Counted from the first letter of the stretch, positions 36,301 through 51,300 are shown. The stretch: DNA of 64,000 nucleotides from Saprospiraceae bacterium (GCA_016787415.1 JAEUUT010000228.1:62001-126000); one strand, 5' to 3'. The notes: generated by a model not told the origin, from the letters alone. A program made the numbers and translations.

Positions 36301-39300
36301 TACCGGCAGTGCGACCAGTCAGGTCTTGTGTGGTAGCGCCATTCGACCACAGGTAAGTGTAGCCTGGCGTACCGCCCGTTACTGTCAGGTCGATGGCTCC
36401 GTTGTTGCCACCGTTGCACAATACGTTGATCACGGTTGTGCTCAGCGCAATTACAGGCGGTTCGGTGATCGTAGCCGAAGTCGATTTGGTACAACCATGA
36501 GAATCCGTTACCGTAACGGTGTATGTACCAGCCGTGCGGCCTGTCAGGTCTTGCGTCGTTGCGCCATTCGACCACAGGTAGGTGTAGCCTGGCGTACCAC
36601 CTGAAACTGTCAGGTCGATTGCGCCATTGCTGCCACCATTACACAATACGTTGGTTACCTGAGTACCCAGCACGAGTGCCGGCGGCTCGGTTACCGTGGC
36701 CGTGGCTGTTTTGGTACAGTTGTTTGCATCGGTCACAGTTACTGTGTAAATACCGGCCACAACACCGTTCAAGTCTTGCGAAGTAGCGCCATTTGACCAC
36801 AGGTAAGAAATAGCACCCGTGCCACCTGTCACAGTCAGGTCGACTGCACCATCACTGCCACCGTTGCAGGTTACATTGGTAACTACTACAGTCGGGTTCA
36901 GTGCAGGTGGTTGTGTTGGCAGAATGCTCACGGCTTTGGTACAGCCATTGGCATCCGTTACCGTAATCGTGTATGTTGCGGAAACGAGGTTGCTGATGTC
37001 TTCCGTCGTTGCGCCTGTCGACCACTGATAAGTGTATGGCTGTGTGCCACCAATTACCGTTACGTCGATGGAGCCATCCGAACCGCCGTTACAAGACAGG
37101 TTCATGACAGAGAAGCCGATAGCAATATCATCCGGTTGTGTAATCGTAGCAGTAGCCGTTTTGGTACAGCCATGCGAATCTGTGATTGTTACGGTGTAAG
37201 TACCAGCGGTTCGACCTGTAATATCTTCCGTCGTGGCACCGTTCGACCACAGGTAGGTGTAGCCCGGCGTGCCGCCGCTGACGGTGAGGTTGACAGAACC
37301 GTTCGACATACCGTAGCAGGTCACGTTGGTTGGAACTGCTGTGGCAGTAATCGCTGGCGGTTCGTTGATCGTAGCCGTAGCCGTTTTAGTACAACCATTC
37401 AGGTCGGTAATAGTCACCGTGTAGGTACCGGCTGTGCGACCGCTGATATCCTGCGTGGTAGCGCCGCTAGACCACTGGTAGGTGTAGCCTGGTGTACCGC
37501 CCGTTACAGAAAGGTCAATTGCGCCGTTGTTACCGCCATTGCACAATACATCCGTCACCACAACGGTCGGAACGATTGCAGGTGGTTCGTTGATCGTAGC
37601 CGTAGCCGTTTTGGTACAGAAATTAGCATCCGTTACCGTTACCGTGTACGTACCAGCCACTACCCCATTCAGGTCCTGGGTAGTAGTACCGTTCGACCAG
37701 AGGTAAGAGTAAGCACCCGTGCCGCCGGTTACGCTCAGGTCTACCGCGCCATTGCTGCCGCCGTTGCAGGTAACATGCGTTACTGCTACTGTCGGGTTGA
37801 TTGGCGGAGGTTGTGTCAGCAGGATGCTCACGGCTTTTGTACAGCCATTGGCATCTGTTACTGTAATCGTGTATGTTTTAGAAATCAGGTTGCTGATGTC
37901 TTCGGTCGTAGCGCCAGTCGACCACTGGTAGGTGTATGGCGATGTACCGCCCATTACCGTCATGTCGATGGCTCCGTTATTGCCGCCATTGCAAGCCAGG
38001 TTCACCACGGAGAATGCAATGGTGATTTCTTCCGGCTGGCTGATGGTAACTGTAGTTGTTTTCGTGCAACCATGCGTATCCGTAACTGTAACCGTGTAGG
38101 TACCGGCCGGGCGACCTGTGAGGTCTTCGGTGGTAGCGCCATTCGACCACAGGAAGGTGTAGCCTGGCGTGCCGCCGCCAACCGTCAGGTTGACAGAGCC
38201 GTTGGACAAGCCATAGCAGGTTACGTTGGTCGGTGTCGCAGAAGCCGTCAGAACCGGCGGTTCTGTTACCGTAGCGGAAGTTGTTTTCACACAACCGTTG
38301 GCATCGGTGATCGTTACGGAATACGTACCGGCTGTCAGGCCACTGATGTCCTGCGTAGTAGCGCCGTTAGACCACTGGTAAGTATAGCCTGGTGTGCCGC
38401 CGCTGACGGTCAGGTCGATGGAACCGTTGTTGCCACCGTTGCAAAGAACGTTTACTACAGTAGTGGTTGCCACGAGCGAACTAGATTCGTTCACCGTTGC
38501 AGAAGTCACTTTCGTGCAGTTGTTCGCATCGGTTACCGTCACTGTATAGGTGCCTGCTGACAGGCCAGTGATGTCCTGCGTGGTAGCGCCATTTGACCAC
38601 AGGTAAGTGTAGCCAGGTGTGCCGCCGGTTACCGTCAGATCGATCGCGCCGGTATTGCCACCGTTACATGGAACGTTGATAACGCTCGTAGTCAGCACAA
38701 TAGCAGGTGGTTCGATGATGGTAGCCGCAGTTGTTTTCGTACAGCCTTTGATGTCCGTTACCGTTACTGTATAAGCGCCAGCAGGGCGACCAGACAGGTC
38801 TTGCGTTGTAGCGCCGTTCGACCACAGGTAAGAATAGGCCGGATGGCCGCCGCTTACGGTCAGGTCGATGGCGCCAGTGCTGTTACCATTGCAAAGGATA
38901 TTGGTAACAGAAGTGCCGAGTACCAGCGGATCATAGAGGCAGTCGATGTCGAAACCGGCATCGATGGTTTGGTTGCTCTGGCCGCTTACAAGCGTTACCG
39001 GAGGCGCCTGGCCTGTTACCGGGCTGGCATCGCTGTCTTTCGTATCGTCGCCGCCCTGATCCACCGGAGATGGTGTGTAGCCGGTCGGTTGAGTGAATGT
39101 AACGACGTAGGTGCCCGGTTGCAGGTTGTTGAAATGGTATTCACCTGCACCGTTGGTAGTAGTAGTCAGGTTCACAGGTGTACCGCTGCCGGTAGTGCCC
39201 GTGAGGGTTACCGTAACGTTTGGAATACCCGTTTCAGTACCATCCTGTACGCCGTCGTTGTCGGTATCTTCCCATACATAGTCGCCCAAAGAAGCCGGTT

Positions 39301-42300
39301 TGTAGAAACCTGCGTCGTACGTCAGGTTCGATTCACCTGCAGTAAGTACTTCATTTACAGTCATTTGCGTGCCAGGAGCAGCGTCGCTGTCTTTTGCGTC
39401 GTTGCCGCCCTGATCCTGTGGAGTAAGTACATAACCGCCTACCGGTGTGCCAAAGGTGATTTTGTAAGTACCTGGCACCAGACTGCTGAACAGGTAGAAT
39501 CCTGTGCCATTGGTCGTGGTGTTCTGCGTTACACTCACACCGTCGATGGTGGTACCCGTGAGGGTTACCGGCACATTGGCAATGCCCAGTTCAGTATTGT
39601 CCTGTACGCCGTCGGCGTCGATGTCTTCCCAAACGAAGTCGCCGATTTCAGCGCACTTGTTAGAACTTACGGAAACAGTTACCTGATCTGTATTGCCTAC
39701 ATTTCCGATAAACGTAGCCACGTTGGTAATTGGATCTACATACCATACTTCACCCATATCGTTGGCGATATTGGTAGTCGTCTGGTTGATTGGCATGGTG
39801 TACATCCACATGAATTCCTCATCGGAATTGCCATCGTTGTTGTTGTCGATAAAGTCGATGTAGCAGTTGTTGTTCAGATCGCCGCCCGACCAGTTGAGGC
39901 CCTGGCAAGTCATGTTACCCACCACGTTGTTGTCCATGGCTTTCACATTGCGGATCTGAATACCTGTTGTACCACCCAGCATGCGGGTGGTCAGGGTATA
40001 TTTCACGAGTTCACCGGCACAAACCTCCGTTTTATCAGCGGTTTTATCCATATTGATAAATACGCCTGTGTAGTTACCCGGGTCTGTGTCGTCGAGCGGC
40101 GGGCCTACCGGAGTGTTGTTGTCCGGGTTGTAAGGCTGGCCGGTTACCGTTGCGATATTGGTGTGCAGGCCGCGCATTGCCGTTGCCGTAGCGGTGCAGG
40201 TTTGAGAAGCGCCTGCTGCCAGGTTCGGGATTGTGCAGATAGCACCCAGCACGTTGTCGGTTACTACCACGTTTTGCAGTGGCAGGTTACCGGTATTGGT
40301 TACGGTAAATGTAAACGTCACCGTTGGAGCAACATCCGGAACAAGCAGGATCACTCCAGGTGCGTTGTCAGCATCCTGACCATTCACGTATTTCTCCAGG
40401 TTGATGCTTGGTTGCGGCAGGTAGAAGCCTGCGTCGTAGGTCAGGTTGTTCTCACCGGAAGTGAGCACTTCATTGACCGTCATCAGCGTAGCCGGATTGA
40501 TGTCGCTGTCTTTAGTATCGTCGCCACCCTGATCCAGCGGAGACACGAAGTACCCGGAAGGCTGGCCAAATGTCAGTTTGTAGGTACCCGGTTCGAGGTT
40601 CGGGAAGAGATAGAAACCACTGCTGTTGGTCGTGGTCGTCTGGTTGATCAACTGACCATCGCCGGTAGTACCCGTCAAAGTTACCAGTACATTAAAGATA
40701 CCTGTTTCTGTGCCGTCTTGTACGCCATCGAGGTCGGTATCATTCCATACATAGTCGCCAATAGAAGCAGGAATGTAGAAACCTGCGTCGTAAGTCAGGT
40801 TGGTTTCACCGGAAACCAGCACTTCATTGATGGTGGAGCCAGTTATGACGTCCGCATCGGAGTCTTTGGTGTCGTCGCCGCCCAGGTCTTTGCCTGTTGG
40901 AACATAACCGCCAGCAGGCGTACCGAAGTTGACGAAGTAGGTACCTGGTTTCAGGTTAGAGAACAGGTAAAGGCCGGATCCATTGGTGAATTGAGTCTGC
41001 ACCACCGGTGTACCATCACCTGCTGTACCATTCAGGGTTACGCGAACGTTTGGAATACCAGGTTCACCAGCATCCTGTACGCCGTCTGCATCCGTATCTA
41101 CCCACACAAAGTCGCCAATAGCGGCCGGTTTGTAGAAACCAGCGTCATAGGTCAGGTTGGATTCTGCAGGCAGCAGCACTTCGTTGATAGTCATCAAAGT
41201 ACCCGGAGCAGCATCGCTGTCTTTGGCGTCGTCGCCGCCGAGATCCTGCGTTGTCAACGTATAACCACCGGCAGGTGTGCCGAAGGTGATTTTATAGGTA
41301 CCTGCTTCCAGGTGCGAGAACAGGTAATGACCCGTTCCGTCCGTAGTAGTAGTCAGGTTAACCGGCGAACCGCCATTGGTAGTACCAGTAAGCGTCACGG
41401 TTACACCCGGAATACCCGGCTCACCAGCATCCTGTACGCCGTCTGCATCCTGGTCTTCCCAAACGAAGTCGCCGATTTCGGCTGCTGGCAGGTCGCCGCA
41501 GGCATCGTCAGTGATGTCGGTGTCGCCATCGTTATCGGAATCCAGTGTAGAGCGGTTGTACAGACCCTGGTTCGGGCTGCTGCCCGGGCCGTTGCCCGGT
41601 ACCGAGCAAGCCGTGTAAATATTGTCGCCACCGTCCGGTGAACCCGGAGTGAGGTTGAGACTTACATTAAATACAACAGTGTATGTATGCGTAGCACCCG
41701 CTGCAATCGTAGCGGCAGTTGCCAGCGTCGTTGTGCCTGTGGTATTCATGGAACCGCTGGCCTGGCCGCTGTAAGAGCCGCTGTTGATCGTCACGTCGTT
41801 GTCGAACATCGGCGTGTCTTTCAAAGTGTAGGAGCCGGCAGCACCGCCATTGTTGTTGACTACAACATTGTAAGTAACTGTGTACGTGCCATTTGCATTG
41901 GCAACAGCGCTTACAAAGTTTTTCACCATGTTCAGGTTCGGCAGGTCGCCGCAGGCATCGTCGGTGATGTCTGTGTTACCGTCGTTGTTCGTATCGAGCA
42001 GGGCGCGGTTGTACAAACCCTGGTTCGGGCTGCTGCCCGGGCCATTGCCTGGTACGGAGCATGCCGTGTACACATTGTCGCCACCGTCTGGCGAGCCTGG
42101 AGCCAGGTTCAGCGTGACGTTGAATACAACTGTGTAGGTGTGCGAAGCACCAGCTGCGATGGCTGCGTTGGTAGCCAGGGTCGTTGTACCGGTGGTGTTC
42201 ATGGAACCACTGGCCTGACCGCTGTACGAACCGCTGTTGATCGTGATGTCGTTGTCGAACATTGGCGTGTCTTTCAGGCCATAAGCGCCCGTTGCACCGC

Positions 42301-45300
42301 CATTGTTTGTTACTACAATGGTGTATGTTACATTGAAGGTACCGTTACCTGTTGGGACAGCACTTACAAAGTTTTTCACCATTCCGATGTTTGGCAGATC
42401 GCCGCAAGCATCGTCTGTGATGTCAGTATCACCATCATTATCTGCATCCAGCAAAGCCTTGTTGTAGAGGCCCTGGTTCGGGCTGCTACCCGGGCCGTTG
42501 CCAGGCACAGCGCAAGGCGTGTAAATATTGTCGCCGCCGTCTGTGGAGCCTGGAGCCAGGTTCAGACTTACGTTATAAGTAATAGAGAACACATCTGTTC
42601 CTCCGCCAACAAGCGACGTATTGCTGATAAGTGTAAGTACACCTGGATCGCCCGTGAAGGTATTGAAGAACGTACCGCAGCAAATAAGGCCGCCGTTGTA
42701 ACTACCACCAATAACAGTAATGTCGTTGTCGAACGCATGGCTGTCTTTCAGCGTATAAGTGGCGGAAGCGCCACCGGTATTGGTTACGAAGATGTTGTAC
42801 GTAACGTCGTAGGTGCCGTCCGGTTTAACGGTAGCAGAAACGAAATCCTTGTGCATCGTCAGGTTCGGCAGGTCGCCGCAAGCGTCGTCGGTGATTTCTG
42901 CCGTGCCGTCGTTGTTTGTATCCAAAGTCGAACGGTTGTACAGACCCTGGTTCGGGCTACTGCCCGGGCCATTGCCCGGTACCGAGCAAGCAGTGTAAAT
43001 GTTGTCACCACCATCTGGCGAACCCGGAGCGAGGTTCAGGCTTACATTGAATACTACGGTGTAGGTATGTGAAGCGCCTGCTGCAATCGGAGCGGCAGTT
43101 GCCAGCGTCGTTGTACCACTGGTCAGCATGGAACCGCTGGCCTGACCACTGTACGAACCGCTGTTGATCGTCACGTCGTTGTCGAACATCGGCGTGTCTT
43201 TCAGCGTGTAGGAGCCTGCTGCACCGCCGTTGTTGCTGACTACAATGGTGTAGGTCACATTGAAGGTGCCGTTGCCAGTTGGAACTGCACTGACAAAGTT
43301 TTTCACCATATTTACGTTCGGCAGGTCACCGCAAGCGTCATCCGTGATGTCGGTGTCGCCGTCGTTATCCGTATCCAAAGTAGCGCGGTTGTACAGGCCC
43401 TGGTTCGGGCTGCTGCCTGGGCCGTTGCCTGGAACAGCGCATGCGGTGTACACGTTGTCGCCGCCGTCCGGTGAGCCAGGAGCCAGGTTCAGTGATACGT
43501 TAAACGATACGTTGTAGGTATGTGTAGCGCCCGCTGCAATGGAAGCGGCAGTTGCCAGGGTCGTCGAGCCGGTCGTGTTCATAGAACCGCTGGCCTGGCC
43601 ACTGTATGTACCGCTGTTGATCGTTACGTCGTTGTCGAACGATGGCGTGTCTTTCAGCGTGTAAGAACCTGCAGCACCGCCGTTGTTGCTGACTGTAATG
43701 GTATAATTAACTGTATAAGAACCGTTTGCGTTTTGTGTAGCGCTCACGAAGTTCTTCGCCATGTTCAGGTTTGGCAGGTCGCCGCAGGCATCGTCGGTGA
43801 TTTCCGGCGTGCCGTCGTTGTTTGTATCCAACGTCGAACGGTTGTACAGGCCCTGGTTCGGGCTGCTGCCAGGGCCGTTGCCCGGTACAGAACATGCCGT
43901 GTACACATTGTCGCCACCGTCTGGTGAGCCTGGAGCCAGGTTCAGCGTTACGTTGAATACAACGGTGTACGTGTGTGTAGCGCCCGCTGCAATCGCTGAG
44001 TTAGTAGCCAATGTTGTGGTGCCCGTGGTATTCATAGAACCGCTGGCCTGACCGCTGTACGAACCGCTGTTGATCGTGATGTCGTTGTCGAACAATGGCG
44101 TGTCTTTCAGCGTGTAAGAACCGGAAGTACCGCCGTTGTTGTTGACTACGATCGTGTAGGTTACATTGTACGTACCGTTGCCGGTTGGAACTGCGCTCAC
44201 GAAGTTTTTCACCATGTTCACGTTTGGCAGGTCGCCGCAAGCGTCATCGGTGAGGTCAGCCGTACCATCGTTGTTGGTATCCAGCGTAGCCTTGTTGTAC
44301 AGACCCTGGTTCGGGCTGCTGCCCGGGCCATTGCCTGGTACTGCGCAAGGCGTGTACACGTTGTCGCCACCATCCAGTGAGCCAGGAGTCAGGTTCAGCG
44401 TGACGTTGAACGATACGTTGTAGGTGTGTGTGGCGCCGGCTGCAATTGCAACGTTGGTACCCATTGTGGTCGTGCCCGTGGTGTTCATAGAACCACTGGC
44501 TTGACCGCTGTACGAACCGCTGTTGATCGTCACGTCGTTGTCAAACGAAGGCGTGTCTTTCAGCGTGTAAGAACCTGGTGCACCGCCGTTATTATTTACT
44601 GTGATGGTGTAAGTAACTGTATAAGAACCGTTTGCATTTTGCGTAGCGCTCACGAAGTTCTTCACGAGGTTCAGGTTTGGCAGGTCGCCGCAGGCGTCAT
44701 CCGTGATGTCCGTGTCGCCGTCGTTGTCCGTATCCAAAGTAGCACGGTTGTACAAGCCCTGGTTCGGGCTGCTACCTGGGCCGTTGCCCGGTACAGAGCA
44801 TGCGGTGTACACGTTGTCGCCACCGTCCGGTGAGCCAGGAGCCAGGTTCAGCGTTACGTTGAACGATACGTTGTAGGTATGTGTGGCGCCCGCTGCGATG
44901 GAAGCGGCAGTTGCCAGGGTCGTCGTGCCGGTCGTGTTCATAGAACCGCTGGCTTGGCCACTGTATGTACCGCTGTTGATCGTTACGTCGTTGTCGAACG
45001 ATGGCGTGTCTTTCAGCGTGTAAGAACCTGCTGCACCGCCATTGTTGCTGACAGTAATGGTATAATTAACTGTGTAAGAACCGTTTGCGTTTTGTGTAGC
45101 GCTCACGAAGTTCTTCGCCATGTTCAGGTTTGGCAGGTCGCCGCAGGCGTCATCGGTAATTTCCGGCGTGCCGTCATTGTTCGTATCCAAAGTCGAACGG
45201 TTGTACAGGCCCTGGTTCGGGCTGCTGCCAGGGCCGTTGCCCGGTACAGAACATGCCGTGTACACATTGTCGCCACCGTCCGGCGAACCTGGAGCCAGGT

Positions 45301-48300
45301 TCAGCGTGACGTTGAATACCACGGTGTACGTATGCGAAGCACCTGCTGCAATTGCTGCGCTCGTAGCCAATGTTGTCGTGCCGGTCGTGTTCATAGAACC
45401 GCTGGCCTGACCGCTGTACGAACCGCTGTTGATCGTGATGTCGTTGTCGAACAATGGCGTGTCTTTCAGTGTGTAAGAACCGGAAGTGCCGCCGTTGTTG
45501 TTGACTACGATCGTGTAGGTTACATTGTACGTACCGTTGCCGGTTGGAACTGCGCTCACGAAGTTTTTCACCATGTTCACGTTTGGCAGGTCGCCGCAAG
45601 CGTCATCGGTGAGATCAGCCGTACCATCGTTGTTGGTATCCAGCGTAGCCTTGTTGTACAGACCCTGGTTCGGGCTGCTGCCCGGGCCATTGCCTGGTAC
45701 TGCGCAAGGCGTGTACACGTTGTCGCCACCATCCAGTGAGCCAGGTGCCAGGTTCAGCGTTACGTTGAACGATACGTTGTAGGTGTGTGTGGCGCCTGCT
45801 GCAATTGCAACGTTGGTGCCCATTGTGGTCGTGCCCGTGGTGTTCATAGAACCGCTGGCCTGACCGCTGTACGTACCGCTGTTGATCGTGATGTCATTGT
45901 CGAACGAAGGTGTGTCTTTCAGCGTGTAGGAACCTGCTGCACCACCGTTGTTATTTACTGTGATCGTGTATGTAACTGTGTAAGAACCGTTTGCGTTTTG
46001 TGTAGCGCTCACGAAGTTCTTCACAAGATTCAGGTTGGGCAGGTCGCCGCAGGCGTCATCCGTAATGTCCGTGTCGCCGTCGTTATCCGTATCCAAAGTA
46101 GCACGGTTGTACAGGCCCTGGTTCGGGCTGCTACCTGGGCCATTGCCTGGTACAGAGCATGCGGTGTACACGTTGTCGCCGCCGTCCAGTGAGCCTGGTG
46201 CCAGGTTCAGCGTGACGTTGAACGATACGTTGTAGGTATGTGTAGCACCCGCTGCGATGGAAGCGGCAGTTGCCAGGGTCGTCGAGCCAGTCGTGTTCAT
46301 AGAACCGCTGGCCTGACCGCTGTATGTACCGCTGTTGATCGTCACGTCGTTGTCGAACGATGGCGTGTCTTTCAGGGTGTAAGAACCTGCTGCACCGCCG
46401 TTGTTGCTAACTGTGATGGTGTAATTAACGGTAAATGAACCGTTTGCATTCACCGTAGCGCTGACGAAGTTCTTCGCCATGTTCAGGTTTGGCAGGTCGC
46501 CGCAAGCATCGTCAGTAATTTCTGCCGTGCCGTCGTTGTTCGTATCCAAAGTAGAACGGTTGTACAGACCCTGGTTCGGGCTGCTGCCAGGGCCGTTGCC
46601 CGGTACGGAACATGCCGTGTAAATGTTGTCGCCACCGTCCGGCGAGCCTGGAGCCAGGTTCAGCGTGACGTTGAATACAACGGTGTACGTATGCGTAGCA
46701 CCTGCTGCAATCGAAGCGGCAGTTGCCAGGGTTGTTGTGCCTGTGGTGTTCATGGAACCGCTGGCCTGACCGCTGTACGAACCGCTGTTGATTGTGATGT
46801 CGTTGTCGAACAATGGCGTGTCTTTCAGCGTGTAAGAGCCTGAAGTACCGCCGTTGTTATTTACAACGATGGTGTAGGTCACATTGTACGTACCATTGCC
46901 AGTTGGAACTGCACTGACGAAGTTTTTCACCATGTTTACGTTCGGCAGGTCGCCGCAAGCATCATCCGTGATGTCGGTGTCGCCGTCGTTGTCTGTATCC
47001 AGCAGTGCGCGGTTGTACAGGCCCTGGTTCGGGCTGCTGCCCGGACCGTTGCCCGGTACCGAACATGGCGTGTACACGTTGTCGCCGCCGTCCGCTGAGC
47101 CTGGAGCCAGGTTCAGCGTTACATTGAACGATACGTTGTAGGTGTGCGTAGCACCAGCAGCGATGGAAGCGCCTGCAGCAAGTGTCGTCGTGCCGGTCGT
47201 GTTCATAGAACCGCTGGCCTGACCGCTGTAAGTACCGCTGTTGATCGTCACGTCGTTGTCGAACGAAGGCGTGTCTTTCAGGGTGTAAGAACCTGTTGCG
47301 CCGCCGTTGTTGCTGACTGTGATGGTGTAATTAACTGTATAAGAACCGTTTGCGTTTTGTGTAGCGCTTACAAAGTTCTTCGCCATGGTCAGGTTCGGCA
47401 GGTCGCCACAAGCATCATCCGTAATGTCGGTGATATTGTCATTATTGGTGTCGATTTCAGCCTTGTTGTACAGACCCTGGTTCGGGCTACTGCCCGGGCC
47501 GTTGCCTGGTACTGCACATGGCGTGTATATGTTGTCGCCACCATCCGGTGAGCCTGGTGCCAGGTTCAGCGTTACGTTGAACACCACATTATAGGTGTGC
47601 GTAGCACCGGCTGCGATGGTAGCATTGGTTGCCAGCGTCGTTGTGCCGGTGGTGTTCATGGAACCGCTGGCCTGACCGCTATACGAACCGCTGTTGATCG
47701 TGATGTCATTGTCGAACGAAGGCGTGTCTTTCAGGTTGTAAGAACCACTTCCGGTACCGGAGTTGGTAACCACTACCTGATAGGTCACGTTGTAAGTGCC
47801 GTTGCCCGTTGGAACAGCGCTTACAAATGATTTCGTCATATTAATGGAGGGACAGTTGGTCACAACAACCGTAGACGTAGCGGTTTTGGTACAGCCATTA
47901 GAAGCAGTAACCGTTACTGTATAGGTAGTTGTAACTATCGGAGATACCGTAATGGCAGCAGTCGACGCACCTGTATTCCAGGCGTATGTGCCGTTGCCGG
48001 AAGCCGTCAGAACGGTGCTGAAACCGTTGCAAATGGCAGTATTTCCAGTAATAGAAGCCGTGGGCGGGAACAATGGGGTCAGGGCAGCATCGGCAGTAGA
48101 AGTACAGCCTTGCGCGCTGGTAACTGTTACGCGGTAAACAGCCGGTGCACCGGGCATTACCACTGAAATGGAAGAAGTCGTTTCACCAGTTGGCCACAGG
48201 TACGTACCACCGCCGGTAGCGGAGATCGTAACCATGCTGCCGATACACCCACTTGCACCCATTGCGGTAGCATTGGGCAACGGATTTACGGTAACGGTAG

Positions 48301-51300
48301 CAGTAGCCGATTTGGTACAGCCATTAGCACCCGTTACTACAACAGTATAAGTGGTTGTAGAAGAAGGACTTACGGTAATAGTAGCCGTGGTAGCACCTGT
48401 GTTCCACAGGTAGGTACCCCCGCCAGTAGCCGTGATTGTTGTACTCTGGCCTGCACAAATGGTGGCTGGCGAAGCGCTGGCTGTTGCATTTGGCAGCGGG
48501 TTCACCGTGACCGTGGCAGTAGCAGTTTTAGTACAACCGTTCGTGCCGGTTACCGTAACTGTGTAAGTTGTTGTAATAGAAGGAGATACCGTGATGGAAG
48601 CCGTTGTTGCGCCGGTATTCCACAGATAAGTACCGCCGCCGGTAGCAGTGATGGTGCTGCTCTGGCCATCGCAAATGGTAGCCGGAACCGGTGTAGCCGT
48701 GGCATTTGGCAGCGGGTTCACCGTGACTGTGGCCGTGGCCGTTTTGGTACAACCGCTTGCGCTGGTAACTGTGACCGTGTACGTGGTTGTCGCAACAGGG
48801 CTTACGGTGATTGCAGCCGTCGTAGCACCTGTATTCCACAGGTAGGTACCACCGCCGCTAGCCGTGATCGTGCTGCTTTGGCCTACACAAATAGTGGCAG
48901 GAGAAGCGCTGGCTGTTGCATTCGGCAGCGGATTCACCGTCACAGTAGCCGTAGCAGAAGCGGTGCAGCCATTGGCATTGGTAACGGTTACCGTGTATGT
49001 CGTGGTCGTGGTCGGGTTTACCGTGATGGCTGCGGTGGTTGCGCCTGTGTTCCACAGGTAAGTACCGCCGCCGGTAGCAGTGATCGTGCTGCTTTGGCCA
49101 TCACAAATTGTGGCCGGACTTGGTGTAGCCGTTACAGTTGGAAGCGGGTTCACCGTAACGGTAGCCGTAGCCGTTTTGGTACAGCCGTTGGCGCCGGTTA
49201 CTGTAACAGTATAGGTAGTAGTTGCAACAGGGCTTACGGTAATAGCAGCCGTTGTTGCGCCTGTATTCCACAGATATGTGCCGCCGCCGGTAGCAGTAAT
49301 CGTGCTGCTTTGGCCTACACAAATGGTAGCAGGAGAAGCAGTAGCCGTAGCATTTGGCAACGGATTTACCGTCACAGTAGCAGTAGCAGATTTGGTACAA
49401 CCGTTCGCACCAGTTACTGTAACTGTGTAAGTTGTTGTTGTTGTTGGGCTTACGGTAATCGCAGCCGTCGTTGCGCCAGTATTCCACAGGTACGTGCCGC
49501 CGCCGGTAGCCGTGATGGTGCTGCTCTGTCCATCACAAATGGTAGCAGGGCTTGGCGTCGCCGTAGCGTTTGGAAGCGGATTGACCGTTACAGTTGTTGT
49601 AGCGGTAGCGGAGCAACCGGCAGCAAGTGTTACCGTTACCGAGTAGGTAGTAGTGGCAACCGGGCTTACTGTAATAGAAGCCGTAGAAGCACCTGTATTC
49701 CAGGAATAGGTGCCGCCGCCGGTAGCGTTCAGGGTGCTGCTCTGACCTACACAAATGGTGGAAGGCGTAGCATTTGCCGTCACAGATGGCGTCGGATTTA
49801 CAGTTACCGTGGCAGTAGCAGTTTTTGTACAGCCGTTCGTGCCGGTTACTGTAACGGTATACGTTGTTGTTGTTGTTGGACTTACGGTAATAGTCGCCGT
49901 CGTAGCGCCCGTATTCCACAGGTAGGTGCCGCCACCTGTAGCCGTAATCGTGCTGCTCAGACCGGAACAGATAGTAGCCGGGCTCGGCGTTGCTGTTGCG
50001 TTCGGGAGCGGATTTACGGTAACAGTAGCAGTAGCGGTTTTTGTACAGCCGTTGGCGCCCGTTACGGTAACAGTGTAAGTTGTGGTAGCGACTGGGCTTA
50101 CCGTAATGGCTGCCGTTGTTGCACCTGTATTCCACAGGTAAGTACCACCACCTGTAGCAGTAACGGTGCTGCTCTGGCCCACACAAATGGTAGCAGGAGA
50201 AGCGCTGGCGGTTGCATTCGGAAGCGGGTTTACCGTTACTGTAGCCGTAGCAGAAGCGGTACAACCATTGGCATTCGTAACAGTAACTGTGTATGTAGTT
50301 GTCGTTGTTGGACTTACTGTGATGGCTGCTGTGGTAGCGCCTGTATTCCACAGGTAAGTACCGCCACCAGTGGCCGTGATCGTGCTGCTCTGGCCGTCGC
50401 AAATAGTAGCCGGGCTTGGAGTAGCCGTCACAGTAGGCAGCGGATTCACCGTCACTGTCGCCGTAGCCGTTTTTGTACAACCGCTGGCACTCGTTACAGT
50501 TACTGTATACGTAGTAGTAGCAACAGGGCTTACCGTAATGGAAGCGGTTGTTGCACCTGTGTTCCACAGGTAAGTACCGCCGCCGGCTGCTGTAATAGTG
50601 CTGCTCTGGCCTACACAAATGGTGGCAGGAGAAGCGCTTGCAGTGGCGTTCGGCAATGGATTTACCGTAACAGTAGCAGTGGCTGATTTGGTACAACCAT
50701 TGGTACCTGTCACTGTAACAGTATAAGTTGTTGTTGTTGTTGGGCTTACAGTGATTGTAGCAGTAGTAGCGCCTGTGTTCCACAGGTAAGTGCCGCCGCC
50801 GGTAGCGGTGATCGTGCTGCTTTGACCGTCACAAATGGTAGCCGGACTTGGCGTAACAGTTACGGTAGGCAAAGGATTGACCGTCACTGTTGCCGTTGCT
50901 ATATTGATACATCCCACACCGCTGGTAACGGTCACCGTATAGGTAGTAGTGGTGGATGGGCTGACCGTTATAGATGCAGTGGTAGCACCATTGCTCCACA
51001 GATATGTACCGCCGCCCGTAGCCGTGATCGTGCTGCTTTGACCTACACAAATAGTAGCAGGAGAAGCCGTGGCCGTAACAGTTGGCAACAGTGCAACATT
51101 TACTGTAGCAGTAGCCGTTTTGGTACAGCCGTTGGCGCCCGTTACTGTCACTGTGTATGTCGTAGTAGAAAGCGGGCTTACTGTGATGGAAGCCGTCGTT
51201 GCGCCGGTGTTCCACAGGTAGGTACCGCCGCCGGTAGCCGTAATTGTACTGCTCTGCAGGTAACAGATAGAAGATGGATTTGGCGTAGCCGTTGCATTGG

